Positions 1 through 12,624 of a DNA stretch of 64,000 nucleotides are shown piece by piece (position 1 is the stretch's first letter; each line of letters begins with the position of its first letter). Under the pieces are notes generated by a model. It made no database searches. It had not been told where the DNA came from and saw only the letters and a program-made list of their open reading frames with translations. The DNA comes from Arcuatula senhousia. Lineage: Eukaryota > Mollusca > Bivalvia > Mytilida > Mytilidae. The translations under genes and the position numbers were made by a program. Location: NCBI GenBank assembly GCA_963971305.1, contig OZ020307.1, positions 47,551,702 to 47,615,701 of the forward strand, read 5' to 3'.

Positions 1-1802
1 AGCTTACTTTGACTGTAAAAGTCTACTATGTAAAAAATTCTTTTTGTCTTACAAACTTAAAAATAGAACAATTATGAAACAAAACAAAATAAAATCTAAA
101 AAAAAATTAAATAAGTTATCTAACTAACAATATCTTTTACACATTCTATCATAAATCTTTCCTTCTTACAACAAAATTTTTAATATAGAGCTAAAGTGAC
201 CTAACGGTAAATTGTTCAATGACCTTCAAGTGTCTTCAACTTGTACCTTAACAAGTAAATCATAAATAATAGATGATCATTTAGGAACAACAAGCCTTAT
301 TAGTAGCGTAACTACATCAAAACATTATTTTAACATGAGATAGATGTCAGTTCATGTTTCGCTTCGGTGCTTTTTTTTAGACATTCTTTATCGTTTTCCA
401 AATACAGTCATATTTGTTAAAGATAAAATGTTTATTACTACATAGATAAAAGTTAAAAACTATTTTTCACTTTTAAGAAATTGAAAAATAAGTAATATAT
501 TGTATGATTCAGAATTTTTGAATGGTTTCATCTTTTAAGTATGTATCACATTTTTTTTGTACTGTATACGCCTTTACGGTAAAGAATTAATCGTTTTTAT
601 GGTAAAAAAAATTAATTTGGGCATGATAAAGTTGATATACATGTAGGCAGAGTGTAGAATTATGATACACTGTAATTAGAAGGAAATAACATCATTTTCA
701 CTAGTGCATTTGCTATAAGAAAAAAATCATCAATGTAATTTGGTGAATTTTTTTCTAAAAACTAATGTTAGCCAAACATTTTAATAAAACATCTGTGTGT
801 TTCATCTTTTAAAAAATCTTATTTAAGATGCTCTTTTTGTTTCAACAGCAATTTCTATTCATTTGTTTGTTAAACTTGAAATCCTTAATCTATTTAATTC
901 TAAATGAGACTTCGAATTGTGAAAAGCATTTAAAAGTCAGTTTGCTATTTGATATATAGAAGCAAATTTCTTATATGTCTATCAAAATCATAATACTAGT
1001 ACATGTATCTATAATTCAAAATTCGAGACAATCTTTCAATAAAAGGCCAAAATCATTACGGCACTTTATCCCCGGTATTTAAACACAGTAAATTATTAAT
1101 ATGACAAATGTTGTCATTTCTATTAAACAAATAGACCAAGAAATCACTTAATTTAGCAAAAGGATCTATAAACTGTTGACCACAACAGTTACGCTTCAGC
1201 GACCATCAAAAGGTCAAGATTAGTGACCGATCTGATGACCTCTGATTGTCACCTTTACAGGTACCGAATGTATATACAACCCCTATATGGTTTATCAATA
1301 GAAGTTTTGACATAGTATTAGCAAGGGTATTTAATTTTCTGGTGATTTTATTTACATCTCCGTTGAACCAATAACACGGGTATATGTATCTTGTTTAAAG
1401 AATTTACATAAAGTCTTTATATTGTCTAGGGGAAAAATTAGATGGTATTTAAATAAATAAAATTGATGTAATACGTTAACCACAGAATTGATTTTTAAAG
1501 AATTAACCATTAATACACCTATCGATAAATATGTCAAAAATGTGTCTTTTATAGGAAAACAGCAACAAAGAAAGTCACAGAGTAAAAATTTTGTACATTT
1601 CATAATCTGAACAAAATGAAATCTTGTACAATGTGTATGTTAAATATTTCATCGTTTAGATTCAAATTTCATCGGTCTTTCTCAATGCCTACAGAGTAAT
1701 TATTACTTTATAAGTACTAATATTCCAGTTGTATATTTTGAAAATTATTAGTTTCACAATTGTTCAAATCTTTAATTTGTTCTGGGAAGCTCACAGAGTT
1801 TG
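1..1802. other. AT-rich stretch without a recognised gene
   Basis: No frame shows a protein-like reading and I see no RNA gene or clear repeat. It is probably intronic or intergenic. Confidence 0.5.
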
Positions 1803-1810
1803 TCTAGCAC

Positions 1811-1980
1811 AGTGGCGGTTCCAGGATTTTTTAAAAGGGGGGGTCCTCGGTAGAAAAGGGGGGGGGTTTCCAAAACTATAATTTGATGATTTTTGCCCAC
1901 ATTTTGCATTTGAAAATCAAAGAATTTTCCGACGAAAGGGGGGGTCCAGACCCCCTGGACCCCCCCTCTGGATCCGCCAC
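1811..1980. mobile_element. 170 bp hAT-like MITE
   Basis: The ends are inverted repeats: agtggcggttccagg on the left, and the complement of gtggcggatccag on the right. The element is flanked by the 8 bp direct repeat tctagcac (1803-1810 and 1981-1988). The interior carries G-runs on the left and C-runs on the right, so the single strand can fold back. An 8 bp duplication and ends resembling CAGNGGCGGATCC are typical of non-autonomous hAT elements. There is no coding capacity. Confidence 0.75.
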
Positions 1981-2940
1981 TCTAGCACCTTATTTTCTTT
2001 TGAATCACTAATTTGATAACATTTATTTAACAACCCACAGTTGATAAAAAGTACATGCAACAGAAAGCATACATGTACAGTTTCTGAATTAAGTGCAAAT
2101 GTACAAAATGTACATGTACTGCAAAATGCAGTTATTTTTTGCTGTCCTAACACATGCTTTTTCAAACAAAAATATGGATTGAACAAAAGAATAGCATTTA
2201 CAAAGAATACAACATTATATATATTGCGTAATAAGAAACAATTTCAAAACACATCAATAAACTTTTTTCCATAGAATTTGTAAATTTTTCTTTTTTTGCA
2301 ACACAATAAGCCCCTTTGATCATTGATGCTACAATGTAAATTTAAAAGTATAAGTAAAATTTAAATAATTGATCAACTGAGCTTATATTACATCGACTAA
2401 TAGATGTTTTTGTGTGCAGTAAATATGATAAATTTGTAACGCTTTGCTAGATTACTTATACTAACAATTGGCAAGCATAATCAAGTTAATACATAATTCT
2501 CAATACCACAGCTTTTCATCTCCCTTTAAATTGTTTATTAATGATCTGAATATATTTTCAATTACGATTTTTCATACATATGATTTCTAACTGATAAAGT
2601 TTTGACAAGATTAAAAACATAACTATTTCAATATAAAAGACAGATCTTCACACAATTGGCGAAGTAAAGTGGATATTTGTAAAGTTACTAATATATATCA
2701 TATAGGTAAAGTGAAATTCACTCTGCTAACAAAAACTTGGCAACACGCCAACTCATAAATCAAAAGATTTAGAGAAAAATGCACCCCTGCACACTCTAAG
2801 TCAGACTTTTATCTTTAGTGTTTCTTTGTTTTGTTTTTCTAGTTCATGAGGTAAAATTAATCTGTTTGGAAGACAATAAAATTTCTAGCAAGTTCATTTT
2901 GTACTTTTCCTTTTTGAGAAAAAACTAGAATACTGACAAA

Positions 2941-4150
2941 GTCAGAAAGGGCCCCGCGGCAAAATATCTAAGTGTTTTCAAAATCATACGAACTTTAATT
3001 ATAACCACTAAGGCATGTTCCATGGAATGGATATGAAACTTCAGAGCTGTATTGTTAATAGCCTTTGAGTTTTATTGTTCAAAAATTCCTATTCTCAAAA
3101 TACATTTAACAGATTTGCATGAAATTTTAATATGCATATCAGGACATGCTACTTAGCAGCTGTTCAAAGTTTCAGAACTGTATTGTTAACAGTTTTTGAG
3201 TTTTAGTGTTCACAAAGTCCAATTCTCAAAATCTGTGATTTTCGATAAAATATGAAGTTTTTTCCAAAAAAATTAAACAGATTTGCATGAAATTTTAATA
3301 TGCACATCATGACATGCTACTTAGCAGCTGTGCAAAGTTTCAGAACTGTATTGATAACAGGTTTTGTATTTTTGTGTTCACAAAGTCCAATTCTCAAAAT
3401 CTGTGATTTTCGATAAAAATGAAGTTTTTTTCCAAAAATGTTAAAAAGATTTGCACGAAATTTAAATATGCAAATCAGGACATGCTACTTAGCAGCTGTA
3501 CAAAGTTTCAGGACTGTATTGTTAACAGTTTTTGAGTTTTAGTGTTCACAAAGTCCAATTCTCAAAATCTGTGATTTTCGATAAAAAATGAAGTTTTTTC
3601 CAAAAATATTAATCAGATTTGCACAAAATTTTGATATGCAAATCAGGACATGCTACTTAGCAGCTGAACAAAGTTTCAGAACTGTATTGTTAACAGTTTT
3701 TGAGTTTTAGTGTTCACAAAGTCCAATTCTCAAAATCTGTGATTTTCGATAAAAAATGAAGTTTTTTCCAAAAATATTAAACAGATTTGCACGAAATTTT
3801 AATATGCACATCATGACATGCTACTTAGCAGCTGTGCAAAGTTTCAGAACTGTATTATTAACAGTTTTTGAGTTTTAGTGTTCACAAAGTCCAATTCTCA
3901 AAATCTGTGATTTTTGATAAAAAATGAAGATTTTTTCCAAAAATATTGATCAGATTTGCACGAAATTTTAATATGCACATCATGACATGCTACTTAGCAG
4001 CTGTGCAAAGTTTCAGAACTGTGGTGTTAATAGGTTTTGAGTTTTAGTGTTCACAAGAATTGTTGACGGACGGACAGACGGACGGACGGACGGACGGACG
4101 GACAGAGTGAAAACTATAGGGCGTCCGCATCTTCGATGCGGGGCCCTAAA
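2941..4150 (+). mobile_element. Pearl-like non-autonomous element, family A
   Basis: About seven tandem copies of a roughly 168 bp unit run from about 3000 to 4060. Each contains a phrase close to caaagtttcagaactgtatt. They are followed by a (ACGG)n tract at 4066-4105 and a terminal hairpin (ccgcat/atgcgg around loop cttcg, 4125-4141). The outer ends are inverted: agggccccgc at 2948-2957 and gcggggccct at 4138-4147. A core array, ACGG microsatellite and 3' hairpin match the layout of bivalve 'pearl' elements, which have been linked to Helitrons. The family assignment is inferred from structure only. Confidence 0.7.
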
Positions 4151-4475
4151 AACCCTTTTTAAAAATAAATAAGATTAAGTTACAGTATTGGATTTCTATT
4201 TGTAAATTTAGCTAGTTCCTGAGATAAAATTAATCTGTGTGCAATACAACAATAACACTTCTAAAAAGTTCATTTTGTTCTTTTGATTTGTTTATGGAGA
4301 ATTCTTTGAAAGATAATAAATATGGAGTTCCAAGACAGGTGTGCTATAGCTGGCAGGCAGGAACCGCTTACTCTTCCTGAGCACCTGAGTTCACTCTTGT
4401 AACGATTTGAGTTCGTATTGTTGATTTCTGTTGGTTGTTTTTGTGTTTCTTCATGCTGTTTTTGTTCATGTTTAC

Positions 4476-5486
4476 CATAGGTGTTAACCTTTTAGGACTC
4501 CAATCAGGGAGATCTCCCTGAAACTACTTTGAGTTTCAGGGAGATTTTGCGTAGCGACGTTTGCGCTTTCAAAATTGTGAGCAAAATGATATAAAGAACA
4601 TGTCAATCTCTGTTATTATTTAGTCTTGTGCTTATGCTCATTGTCAATTTGTGTTATCTTTCATATTTAAGAGTTTTGGATTTTTCTATTAATTATTAAA
4701 GATGGGTTGTTATTTAGCTTCAGTTGGTTTTAATGTTCATAATTTTGAAGAGCTGGGATCTATTAATTATTTAAAATTTCAAGCATTTTGCTGGGATCTC
4801 TCAACTCCATTTACAGATTAGGCTAATATATGAATTGACCACCCATAGCTCTCCTTTTTCTATAATAAGGTATTTTTAATAAACTTTTTGTTCAATTTGA
4901 ATTAAAATAAAGCTTAAAACATTCAAATGTAATTTAGGATGTATTTATGAACAAATGCATAGCCTAAATCGTTTCTTTTATTGAATTTTTGCTAGATTTT
5001 ATAACCAGAAATAAATATCTTTACATAGGAAGGGGAGATAATTTTAGTTTTCAATGCTCTCCCTTTGTTCTATTGATTTTTTGTTTACAATGGAGATCGT
5101 ATTTATTAATTTTGAAAAGGTCTTCTAAGCCTGGGAGCAATAAATATTTCAAGCCAGCAGCTATAATTGGTTTATATTTTGACTATTTTATGGTTCTCCT
5201 TTCACTAATTAACACATTGACATGTGTTTGGATAACAGGACAGGTAAATCAAGGGACAGATTATCGATTTTCAATCAGCTGATTGAGTAAATCACCTGTG
5301 ACCACCTGTTGAAAACTTACAAATGAATAAGTTTTTGATAGAATGATTCACAGTTTCGGGAGATCATGCGGGAGGGCTTAAAAAGTCGGGAGAATAGCAT
5401 CTCCCGCACGGGAGTAATTCATTTCACGGGAGATTACTTAAATTTTCGGGAGCCTCCCGCAGGATTCGGGAGGGTTAACACCTATG
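4476..5486. mobile_element. 1.0 kb non-autonomous hAT-like element
   Basis: Perfect 14 bp terminal inverted repeats (cataggtgttaacc at 4476-4489 and its complement at 5473-5486) are flanked by the direct repeat tgtttac (4469-4475 and 5487-5493). This could be an 8 bp duplication with one ambiguous base. The interior has the 16 bp palindrome cagggagatctccctg (4505-4520) and several gggag/ctccc clusters near the right end (5358-5470). I found no transposase. The 97-codon frame at 4989-5282 has no recognisable domain and is probably chance. Confidence 0.75.
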
Positions 5487-5493
5487 TGTTTAC

Positions 5494-6480
5494 CGGTTTC
5501 ATCGTTGCCCTTTCGGACTTTTGACACTTTAATGACCCATTGATGCCTCTTTGCTTCTTCCAAGATTGGATTTTCATTTGTAAACTTAAAACTGACGGAG
5601 CAATTAATACATAGATGTACAGTACATGTACTTGCAATATCAAATATTTTTTTATGATAGAAAGAAAGAATTCAGTTAAACACTAGTACCTAAGAAAAAA
5701 GTTTAGTTACATTGTAACTGCTTAGAATATTTAATTGGACATTTAAAAAAGCAACTAATTATCACTATAAGAGGCTTAACATACATGTATGCATAAGCTT
5801 TTGGTCAAATGAACAGTGCCCCACCAAAAAACTGTTGCTACATGAAGTTTATAAATCAGTTTTGAAAATTACTAAACCTATTAAAATCTAAAATGCAAGT
5901 GTAGAATCGCAGACTCATACATGTACAAAATACTTGAGCATCGATTTTGAGCTAAATACAGTAATCATTTGCAATAATTTTCCTATAACAAAACATTAAA
6001 AGTTGTGCCCTTTTATAAATACAATGTACATATACATTAAATTTATTGCTTAAATTGCCTTTCAAGCTTTCTTTCTTTAAATAGATAGGCGCTTACATAA
6101 TAAATAATTAAATAATTCAATTACATTCCATTTCATTTTTTCTTTGAGACTGCTCTTACATAATCTTAGTATATTGAAATACAAGACAGTTACCACATAG
6201 CTACATATATCATTGATACATGTATGTTAATAATAAGAACATAATTGTTCCTGTCAATCAAATTACATGTTAAGTATGCATGATTGACAGGTTCGTAATA
6301 CATGTACATGTATGTGTATTACATGTGTCAATTGATAAATAAGTAAGACATAGAAAAATATCACCATAAATCAAAACTATTTTTTTCCCATTTTACCAAC
6401 ATGTACATCACTTTAACAAATTTACAGATTTTCATGAAAAACTGAATGATTTTTTTTTGAAATTCTAATGAAGTACATTT
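5494..6480. other. AT-rich sequence, no gene seen
   Basis: It contains several acatgtacatgt palindromic repeats, which recur through this genome, and no coding signal. It would be the 3' flank of the minus-strand candidate gene ending at 6481. A minus-strand AATAAA-type signal is possible near 6044. Confidence 0.4.
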
Positions 6481-6646
6481 CTAAAGCCCCTCAACCTCAA
6501 AAAGTTTATTAAGATTTTTTTGTTTTGTTTGCAAATAAAAGCAATTAATTTTCTTTTCTTCATCATTTGAATCATCAACAAAATTGACATCAAAATTGAA
6601 TTGCTCCCCTTTGAACACTCTCCATTGTAGAGATGTAAAAACTTGA
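6481..6646 (-). CDS. Candidate last exon of an unknown acidic protein
   Basis: I do not recognise the protein. Read on the minus strand, a 3' splice site (ttttcacctgtag, AG at 6648-6647) is followed by 55 codons and a TAG stop at 6483-6481. The peptide contains LQWRVFKGEQFNFDV, then an acidic stretch VDDSNDEEKK, and ends in FEVEGL. Its composition is more protein-like than the chance frames around it. The exon begins with a single base that completes a codon. This matches the phase in which the candidate first exon at 8837-8865 ends, so the two could belong to one small gene with or without a middle exon. The alternative is a fortuitous open frame. Confidence 0.4.
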
Positions 6647-8103
6647 CTACAGGTGAAAATATCAATATTTACCCAATTTATCACTTACTGAGTCGATTAG
6701 CTTTGTTTATTTAAACAGGGAGTATTATCATGTGTATCCTCTTTTAAAAGGCAATCTATCAAATTCTTTGAACAACCTGAGTAAGATTATTGCAAGCATT
6801 AAATTTGCACATGAGAAGTACACTTAAATGGATTACACTTCAAAACTTTGGTCGAGATTTTTTAGCGTTTAAACAAATTGAAGTTTATATTTGCAAACTA
6901 ACAACAAAGTAAAAGCTATCAAAATAAATATTGAAACGTTTAAAAGTTTAACTTATAAATTTAAAATGTTTTATGACTTTGAATTTTCTATTTTGCAATT
7001 GACGTTGAATCCCAAAATTGATTTTAATTTAATTAAAAAATGAATAGTCTTTTACTAAAGTACATGGTACAATATACATTTGTTACTGGCCTCATCCAAT
7101 CTGATGCTTGAACACCTCTTTTCATGAGTCTAGTTCTAATAATTTTCTGCATAAATTCAAACTTAAGGGTAATGATTTCAGTTCTTAAATTAATTATAAA
7201 TGTACTTTAACAATTGTTTAAAAGATACATGTACATGTATATGTATTTTGTTTGATTTACAATTGTAGATTAAATGTGTATATACATGTTTGTCATTAAG
7301 TAACATTTTGTCTGTGAAAAAAGTTCAAGTAAGTCTATGTATAAATGCAATTGCACAACATGGAAAAGTATTGTCTATATAACATTTCATAGATACTCCT
7401 ATAATACAATCAAATTGTCTATACAACTCACTAATCTGTCAAAAATATTACTTAAATATACATCTATCAATATTTTCAGGCATTTTCAATTATTACAGAT
7501 AAATAGTTTAAACCCTGTCAGATCATTTCTACCATTTTAATTTCTCTCAATATATACTTGTCTAAAATCTAATAAAATCTTAACTAAATTGTTTAAACTT
7601 CAGATATCTCTATAGAGTATACAAAAATCAATAAAGAAGTAGGATCCTCATAGATCAACAATAGAAATTTAATCAGTTAAACCACCCTTAGATATCAACT
7701 TTAACAGACATGATTACTACTACAAGGCCCTAAGGCCATATTTTTGTTTGACTTTGGCTGTTGTCACCTTTCACACCATAAACTAGCCATTTATGTCATA
7801 AAAATACCAGGTAAACTCAAAGTTTATACATCTCCAAGGGGGGTTGTGATTTTACTACAAATGAGTTTATTAGCATGTGTTTATTGTTCTTTAAATGGGA
7901 TACATGAAACTTGATAATGAAAATGATACATTTATTAATCAATCTTGTATAAATATTTGATAACAGGGACAAGTTAAGAAAAGAAAAACATTACAAAAAT
8001 AAGGGATAACTGCTTATTGAGTAATAATGAATATCAAAACAAAAATAGACATTTTTCTAGTAGTTTTGACAATGTTTGGATATTAAACATGTTTCATTAA
8101 TTA

Positions 8104-8286
8104 GCAGGGGGGTCCAGCATTTTTGTTTGGGGAGATGTAAAATATTTTGCTATTGTTTTTTTTTCACCAAGCAAAGTGATACTTGAATTTTTTAAAAGTG
8201 TTTAAGTCATGGACTAGTGCAAAAAAAACTTTTTTCAGTTTAGAGGGGTTTCACTAGGGTACGCCTTTCCTTGGATCCGCGCCTAT
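8104..8286. mobile_element. Possible decayed hAT-like MITE
   Basis: The right end reads, in complement, taggcgcggatccaagg. This resembles the 1811-1980 element and other hAT-like termini. The left end (tagcaggggggtccagc) is only an imperfect partner, and no clear target duplication remains. Confidence 0.3.
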
Positions 8287-8836
8287 TTAGTTCAATAAAT
8301 ATCTAACAAAATGTTAACTACAATTAAATAAAACAGTCATAAAATATATATTATACAATGAACATCTCATTTACATGAAAGAAAATGTATTTCATTCAGC
8401 AAGAGCACAATTCCATCTTCATCTTTTGGATACATGTACCATACATGTACATCTTCTGTTTACTTTTTGGCTACAAAATCTAACACAATTCTACAACAAC
8501 ATGGTAATAGCAATAATTTGAAACAATGAATAAATCATTATCTATTTACTACAAGATGACAGGTGCGAGTTGTAATACATGTACATGTACAAATACTTGC
8601 GCAACACCGACAACGTGCTTGTGTTTACGTCCGGCACATGCTTGTTCTATATATAGATTAATGTTATTGATACTTTTTTAAAAGATCTCTCTTTCCATTT
8701 AACAACAATGCAAAGTATGAAAAAGATCTGTTATTTATATCATTTACACAGCAGTGCAAACTGAGAGTTGACTGATAGGCAATTTAAACAATCTCCCTAA
8801 ACACCGATAATCTTATCAAAAACCACGCGTACTCAC

Positions 8837-8865
8837 CATCTGATTAACATCGCTTTTTTCTTCAT
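8837..8865 (-). CDS. Candidate first coding exon of a small minus-strand gene
   Basis: On the minus strand an ATG at 8865-8863 opens a short frame, MKKKAMLIR plus two bases of the next codon. It ends at a consensus 5' splice site (gatg then gtgagt, GT at 8836-8835). The upstream sequence to about 9060 would be the 5' UTR, and another short ATG frame lies in it near 9030. The leftover two bases fit the single base that opens the candidate exon at 6481-6646. There is no database support, so the gene is inferred from splice signals and phase only. Confidence 0.3.
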
Positions 8866-9018
8866 TGCAAACAAATTTCCAATGCAAATCAATTGACAAT
8901 TTTGTTGATGAATCGTAAATAGTTGTATAATGGTGCACAAAGCTCCTGTATAAAGTTTATTTAACGAAATCACTAACTTGTTAGCTTGACAAAGTATCGT
9001 ATTCAGATTACCACACAA

Positions 9019-9180
9019 TGGACTTCTCCATGATGAATATTCATACGCAGCGGCCCGGATCGAGGACGCGTTAAAACTAAGTAATGCGTGGTATGTCTAA
9101 CTACGCAAAGGTTTACAAGACAACGAAGCAGAAATTGATATTTGACGTATTAGTTGAATGGGCGGGATAAAATCTTAGGT
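9019..9180. promoter_or_regulatory. Possible promoter region of the candidate gene at 8837
   Basis: A locally GC- and CpG-richer island (gcagcggcccggatcgagga at about 9046-9065, then cgcg) lies just upstream of the minus-strand candidate first exon. The plus-strand candidate coding block starts about 1.2 kb further right, so a divergent promoter zone is possible. No TATA or initiator element was established. Confidence 0.2.
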
Positions 9181-10080
9181 GAAAGTATTTTAAACTATTT
9201 ATCACGCTATTTATTATGGCATAATTAAATAAATGATTAGATTGTAATTTTCTCCCACAATAAATGAGACTGATGATGAAATTGACACTTAAATCAATTA
9301 AGTTTTTAATTTAAATACACAATGATATTTTTTTCTTTTTCCGAAAAAAGTTTATTGGTAAAAAAGCTAAAAAATTAAAAAAATTTTTTTCGCTTTTGCT
9401 CAGAATATCTTTTTAATTCCGAAAATAAAGTATTGAGTTAACGTGACCATAGACCTGTATATACAGATCTATGACGTGACAGTTCTAATTCAGAAAAAAA
9501 AAACCTTTACTGGTGAAAAGAAAAATAATTCCAGACGAACATTACACAGGGCTTTTATTAAAAAGACTAAGCATATAAAATTGGAAATCTGGTTGCTGAA
9601 CTTGATATTGATGATAAGACAATTGGGGTCATTAGTCTCTATGTATTTTTTTTTATAGACGATGAAAATGGCGGGAAAGTTTTTTGTTTACAGTCCCTGA
9701 TCAGAACCGGTACATGTCTACGACTTGGGTTAACAACTATGATAACAGATTACAAGTATTAACAAGATAAGAGCTTATCAGCAGGTCTATGAAGGATTTA
9801 CGGCCAGTGGTTTACTGAAGGTGACAGCAATTTGCAGTTTGAGATAAACGTAGTCACAAAATTGAACCGTAAATCGTAGTTTGGGGGATTAAAAAACTTT
9901 CAAGTTTAAAAAAGTAATACGATCTAACAAACCATTTTTGTTGTTGTAACAAACTCTCGTCTGGTTATGTCAGTGTGAATGAAACTGGTAACAACAGAAT
10001 GGACCACAAGACACCTTGGTTTGTTCTTACAGTGAAAGAATCGAACGCTGACTTTCAATTCTTTTTATATTACAAAAAGA

Positions 10081-10123
10081 CCCCCCCCCCCCCCCCCAAA
10101 AAAAAAAAAAAAAAAAAAAAAAA
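10081..10123 (+). repeat. Poly-C/poly-A tract
   Basis: A run of 17 C is followed directly by a run of about 26 A. It encodes nothing by itself and may be a length-unstable or assembly-sensitive site. Confidence 0.9.
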
Positions 10124-10220
10124 TCCATCGCCAATCAATCCAGTTGTTCATTCGAAAACTTGTACTAATATGAAGAAGAAAACATAGAGAATACTTCAAA
10201 ATCGATCTTTTTGACTTTTT

Positions 10221-10245
10221 ACTCGGAAGTCTTCGGCTTCCGAGT
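10221..10245. repeat. Short perfect hairpin
   Basis: Stem actcggaag (10221-10229) pairs with cttccgagt (10237-10245) around a 7-base loop. It could be the 3' hairpin of a small repeat. It lies in the presumed 5' region of the plus-strand candidate gene. Confidence 0.6.
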
Positions 10246-10327
10246 CTTGTCGGAGAAAAGATGAAATGGAAGAAGCGCGGCAAACTGTTATAACTCGTTG
10301 TCACGTCGCTAACTCTCGTAGAAATAA

Positions 10328-10579
10328 AATATAGGACCAGACGAGAAAAAGCGATTGCTTTGTAAAGTCGTAAGCGGCAAACATGGCGACGGCAGCCTGA
10401 TTTTAACAATCCATCTGAGACTGATACCAAAAAATATCGACATAACAACTATAGAAACTGAATTCAAACCAGACGATCTCGGTTTGTATGCATGCCCAGG
10501 AGTCTCGACAGAGGGAAATAGTGATTTTGTTATTGAAAAACTCGCTCCCAATGATCTCGTATGGTTCTGTGATGTATAA
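10328..10579 (+). CDS. Coding-like block of unknown function
   Basis: This open frame has a higher GC level than its surroundings and a protein-like reading: SLILTIHLRLIPKN, then EFKPDDLGLYACPGV, then EKLAPNDLVWFCDV, ending in TAA. I do not recognise it. There is no in-frame ATG. An ATG in another frame at 10384 (cggcaaacatggcg) stops after five codons. A consensus 5' splice site (gtaagt) follows at about 10606, beyond the stop, so the block may be a first exon whose true frame is disturbed. It could also be a small gene with an upstream exon I could not place, or a remnant. Neighbouring chance frames on the minus strand are ignored. Confidence 0.35.
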   Translation, partial: NIGPDEKKRLLCKVVSGKHGDGSLILTIHLRLIPKNIDITTIETEFKPDDLGLYACPGVSTEGNSDFVIEKLAPNDLVWFCDV

Positions 10580-11038
10580 ATAATATCAAGAAGTTGACGT
10601 GACAAGTAAGTCTTGCATTTATGTTATTTTAAAGAGTTTTGTTTAATTTACGATTACATATATTTTGATTGTATCACCATGTTGTCTATCATGTCTATTG
10701 TATTTTATGTGTAATCTATCAACATGATCAATTATGTTCTTTTCCTCTACATGTACAACAAATAATAGATATGTTACTACAGGTCAATGCTGAACTCTGT
10801 GTACATGTTTAAACACTGCCACCTGTTTAGTAAAAATATATTAGAGTCTAATATGAATCTAATTTATTTTTCAAAAATTGCTTACACAAGGTTATGTTGC
10901 TGCTCGGTTGTTGTCTTCACTCAAGAGTGCAGACATATCGAAAAATTTTAAAAGCGGACATTCGGTCCGGTGAATCTGAAAATTGTGTCTGACCCAAGCA
11001 TTTTTTTGTCTGCAATTTACTAATATACGCCGTTCTCA

Positions 11039-11141
11039 TTATATCATGGGTTCTGTGTTATCGTGGTATTTACTTTCATTTCAAAACCAAATATTCAACT
11101 GTGACGTCACTGTTTCTACGTAGCTACGTACCATGATATAA
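11039..11141. repeat. Short inverted-repeat element with palindromic core
   Basis: ttatatcatgg (11039-11049) is matched by its complement at 11131-11141. Between them lie the palindromes gtgacgtcac (11101-11110, which equals a consensus CRE) and tacgtagctacgta (11117-11130). It may be a miniature element or a regulatory palindrome cluster. Confidence 0.4.
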
Positions 11142-12547
11142 CAAGATACCAGGATAGTTCATACAAAATTACGGTCTGATCAGCCAGTAATTCTGTCAGA
11201 CACACCAAATCTTGCAGGACTGAACAGATTTTTGCAGGACAGGTCCTGAGGTTCTGTACAGCTGTCATCATGTACAATATTTCGTTATGTTTGCCCTCAT
11301 AGAATAAAAAGCTACGCCGAGCGCAGCATGATACGACCGATACAAGTTGAACCCTGTACGCTGGAGGCCCAATATGGATAGTCTATTGCTTTGGTCACAT
11401 GAAGCCCATGGTGGACTTACAAAGCTTTATGACATGATACATCCTGTGGTGGACTTTCAAATGCATTTTGACACATATACATGTATATTGACATCAACAT
11501 CTCATACAAAAAGCCTTATTTATATACATATATCAATTTACATTTTTTGCCCTTTGACCCCTAATTTAAAAAAAAAAAACTGTAAGAAATATTGTTAATC
11601 AGATTGCAAAAAAGGGCAGGGATTTTCATAAGGTATCCAATGAAAAAATATTTTGAAATCGGACCAATTATAAAAAAAGTTATTTTTATGGGCATGGCCT
11701 ACTCTTTGGCACATCCCTGTTCACCATTTTATGGAAAGCTACCCCCCCTCCTGAAGACCTTTTAGATTTTTAATGACAATGTACATGTGTAATTGTGTAT
11801 ATGACTTAAAGAAATTAAAGCAATATCTGACAATACTTTCTGACCTACTAAATAGTTAGGTATTCATTACTTAAAACAATTAAACAAATATTAACAATGA
11901 TTAATTTGATATATCTTCAAAGAACAGCATGGCCAATTTGGTCACATGTCACCCTATATTTGTTTTGATTTTACATTTTCTGGGTTTCATGTTTATTGCA
12001 TAATCTTCTGGTTGATAGGAAACTGTGTTTAGAAATTGTAATAACTTGGAAGCAATGGAAATCTATCATCAAATATCTTTGATCTTACAAAAAAAGCAAA
12101 GAAACTTCAGTTTTCCTTGTATTCTAAATTTGCAGCCCTTAAATGTTACAATATTATAACTTGAAATATTGGGACAAAAATGTTTTATTTCATCTTATTT
12201 ACATTTTATACTTATGTTTTACATATATATATATACATGATATATGTCTTTTGGGGATTACATTGCATTGTTAATTCATGAGCTTTATTCAATAAACTGA
12301 TTGATTGATTGATAATATTATAGTGGAATTGCTGCAACTTTAGGACATATGAAATTGCAAGACTATTATTGATCATTATTGTTGATAAAAAATACATTAT
12401 TGTAAGCTGATGTTTATTTTTATAACATTATTTATTTGCAAAATATCAATTTAAATGTGGATTTATATGTGCATTGTGTCCTACATTGTATGTTTAATAT
12501 ATGTGTGTAATAGCAAGTTAAGTATAAATGTTTTTTATTTCTTTCAG

Positions 12548-12624
12548 ACAAAGAGCCATATAAAGCTGTAATAGTTGATAAAAGTCATCAGCATCTGCAA
12601 TTTCAAGATATGGATAAATGCTGA
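12548..12624 (+). CDS. Candidate last exon, plus strand
   Basis: A strong 3' splice site (ttttttatttctttcag, ending at 12547) is followed by an open frame reading KEPYKAVIVDKSHQHLQFQD and a few more residues to TGA at 12622-12624. An aataaa-type signal lies about 260 bp downstream near 12880. It would be the end of a plus-strand gene, perhaps the one whose first part is the block at 10328-10579, but I could not join the two in frame. The minus strand here also has a 67-codon open frame (12518-12721), which is the main competing reading. Confidence 0.3.

Noticed and set aside
9446..9472. Palindrome catagacctgta...cagatctatg, and a similar one at 22620-22665
   Set aside because: Short inverted repeats of this kind occur often here. 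No ends or duplication define an element.
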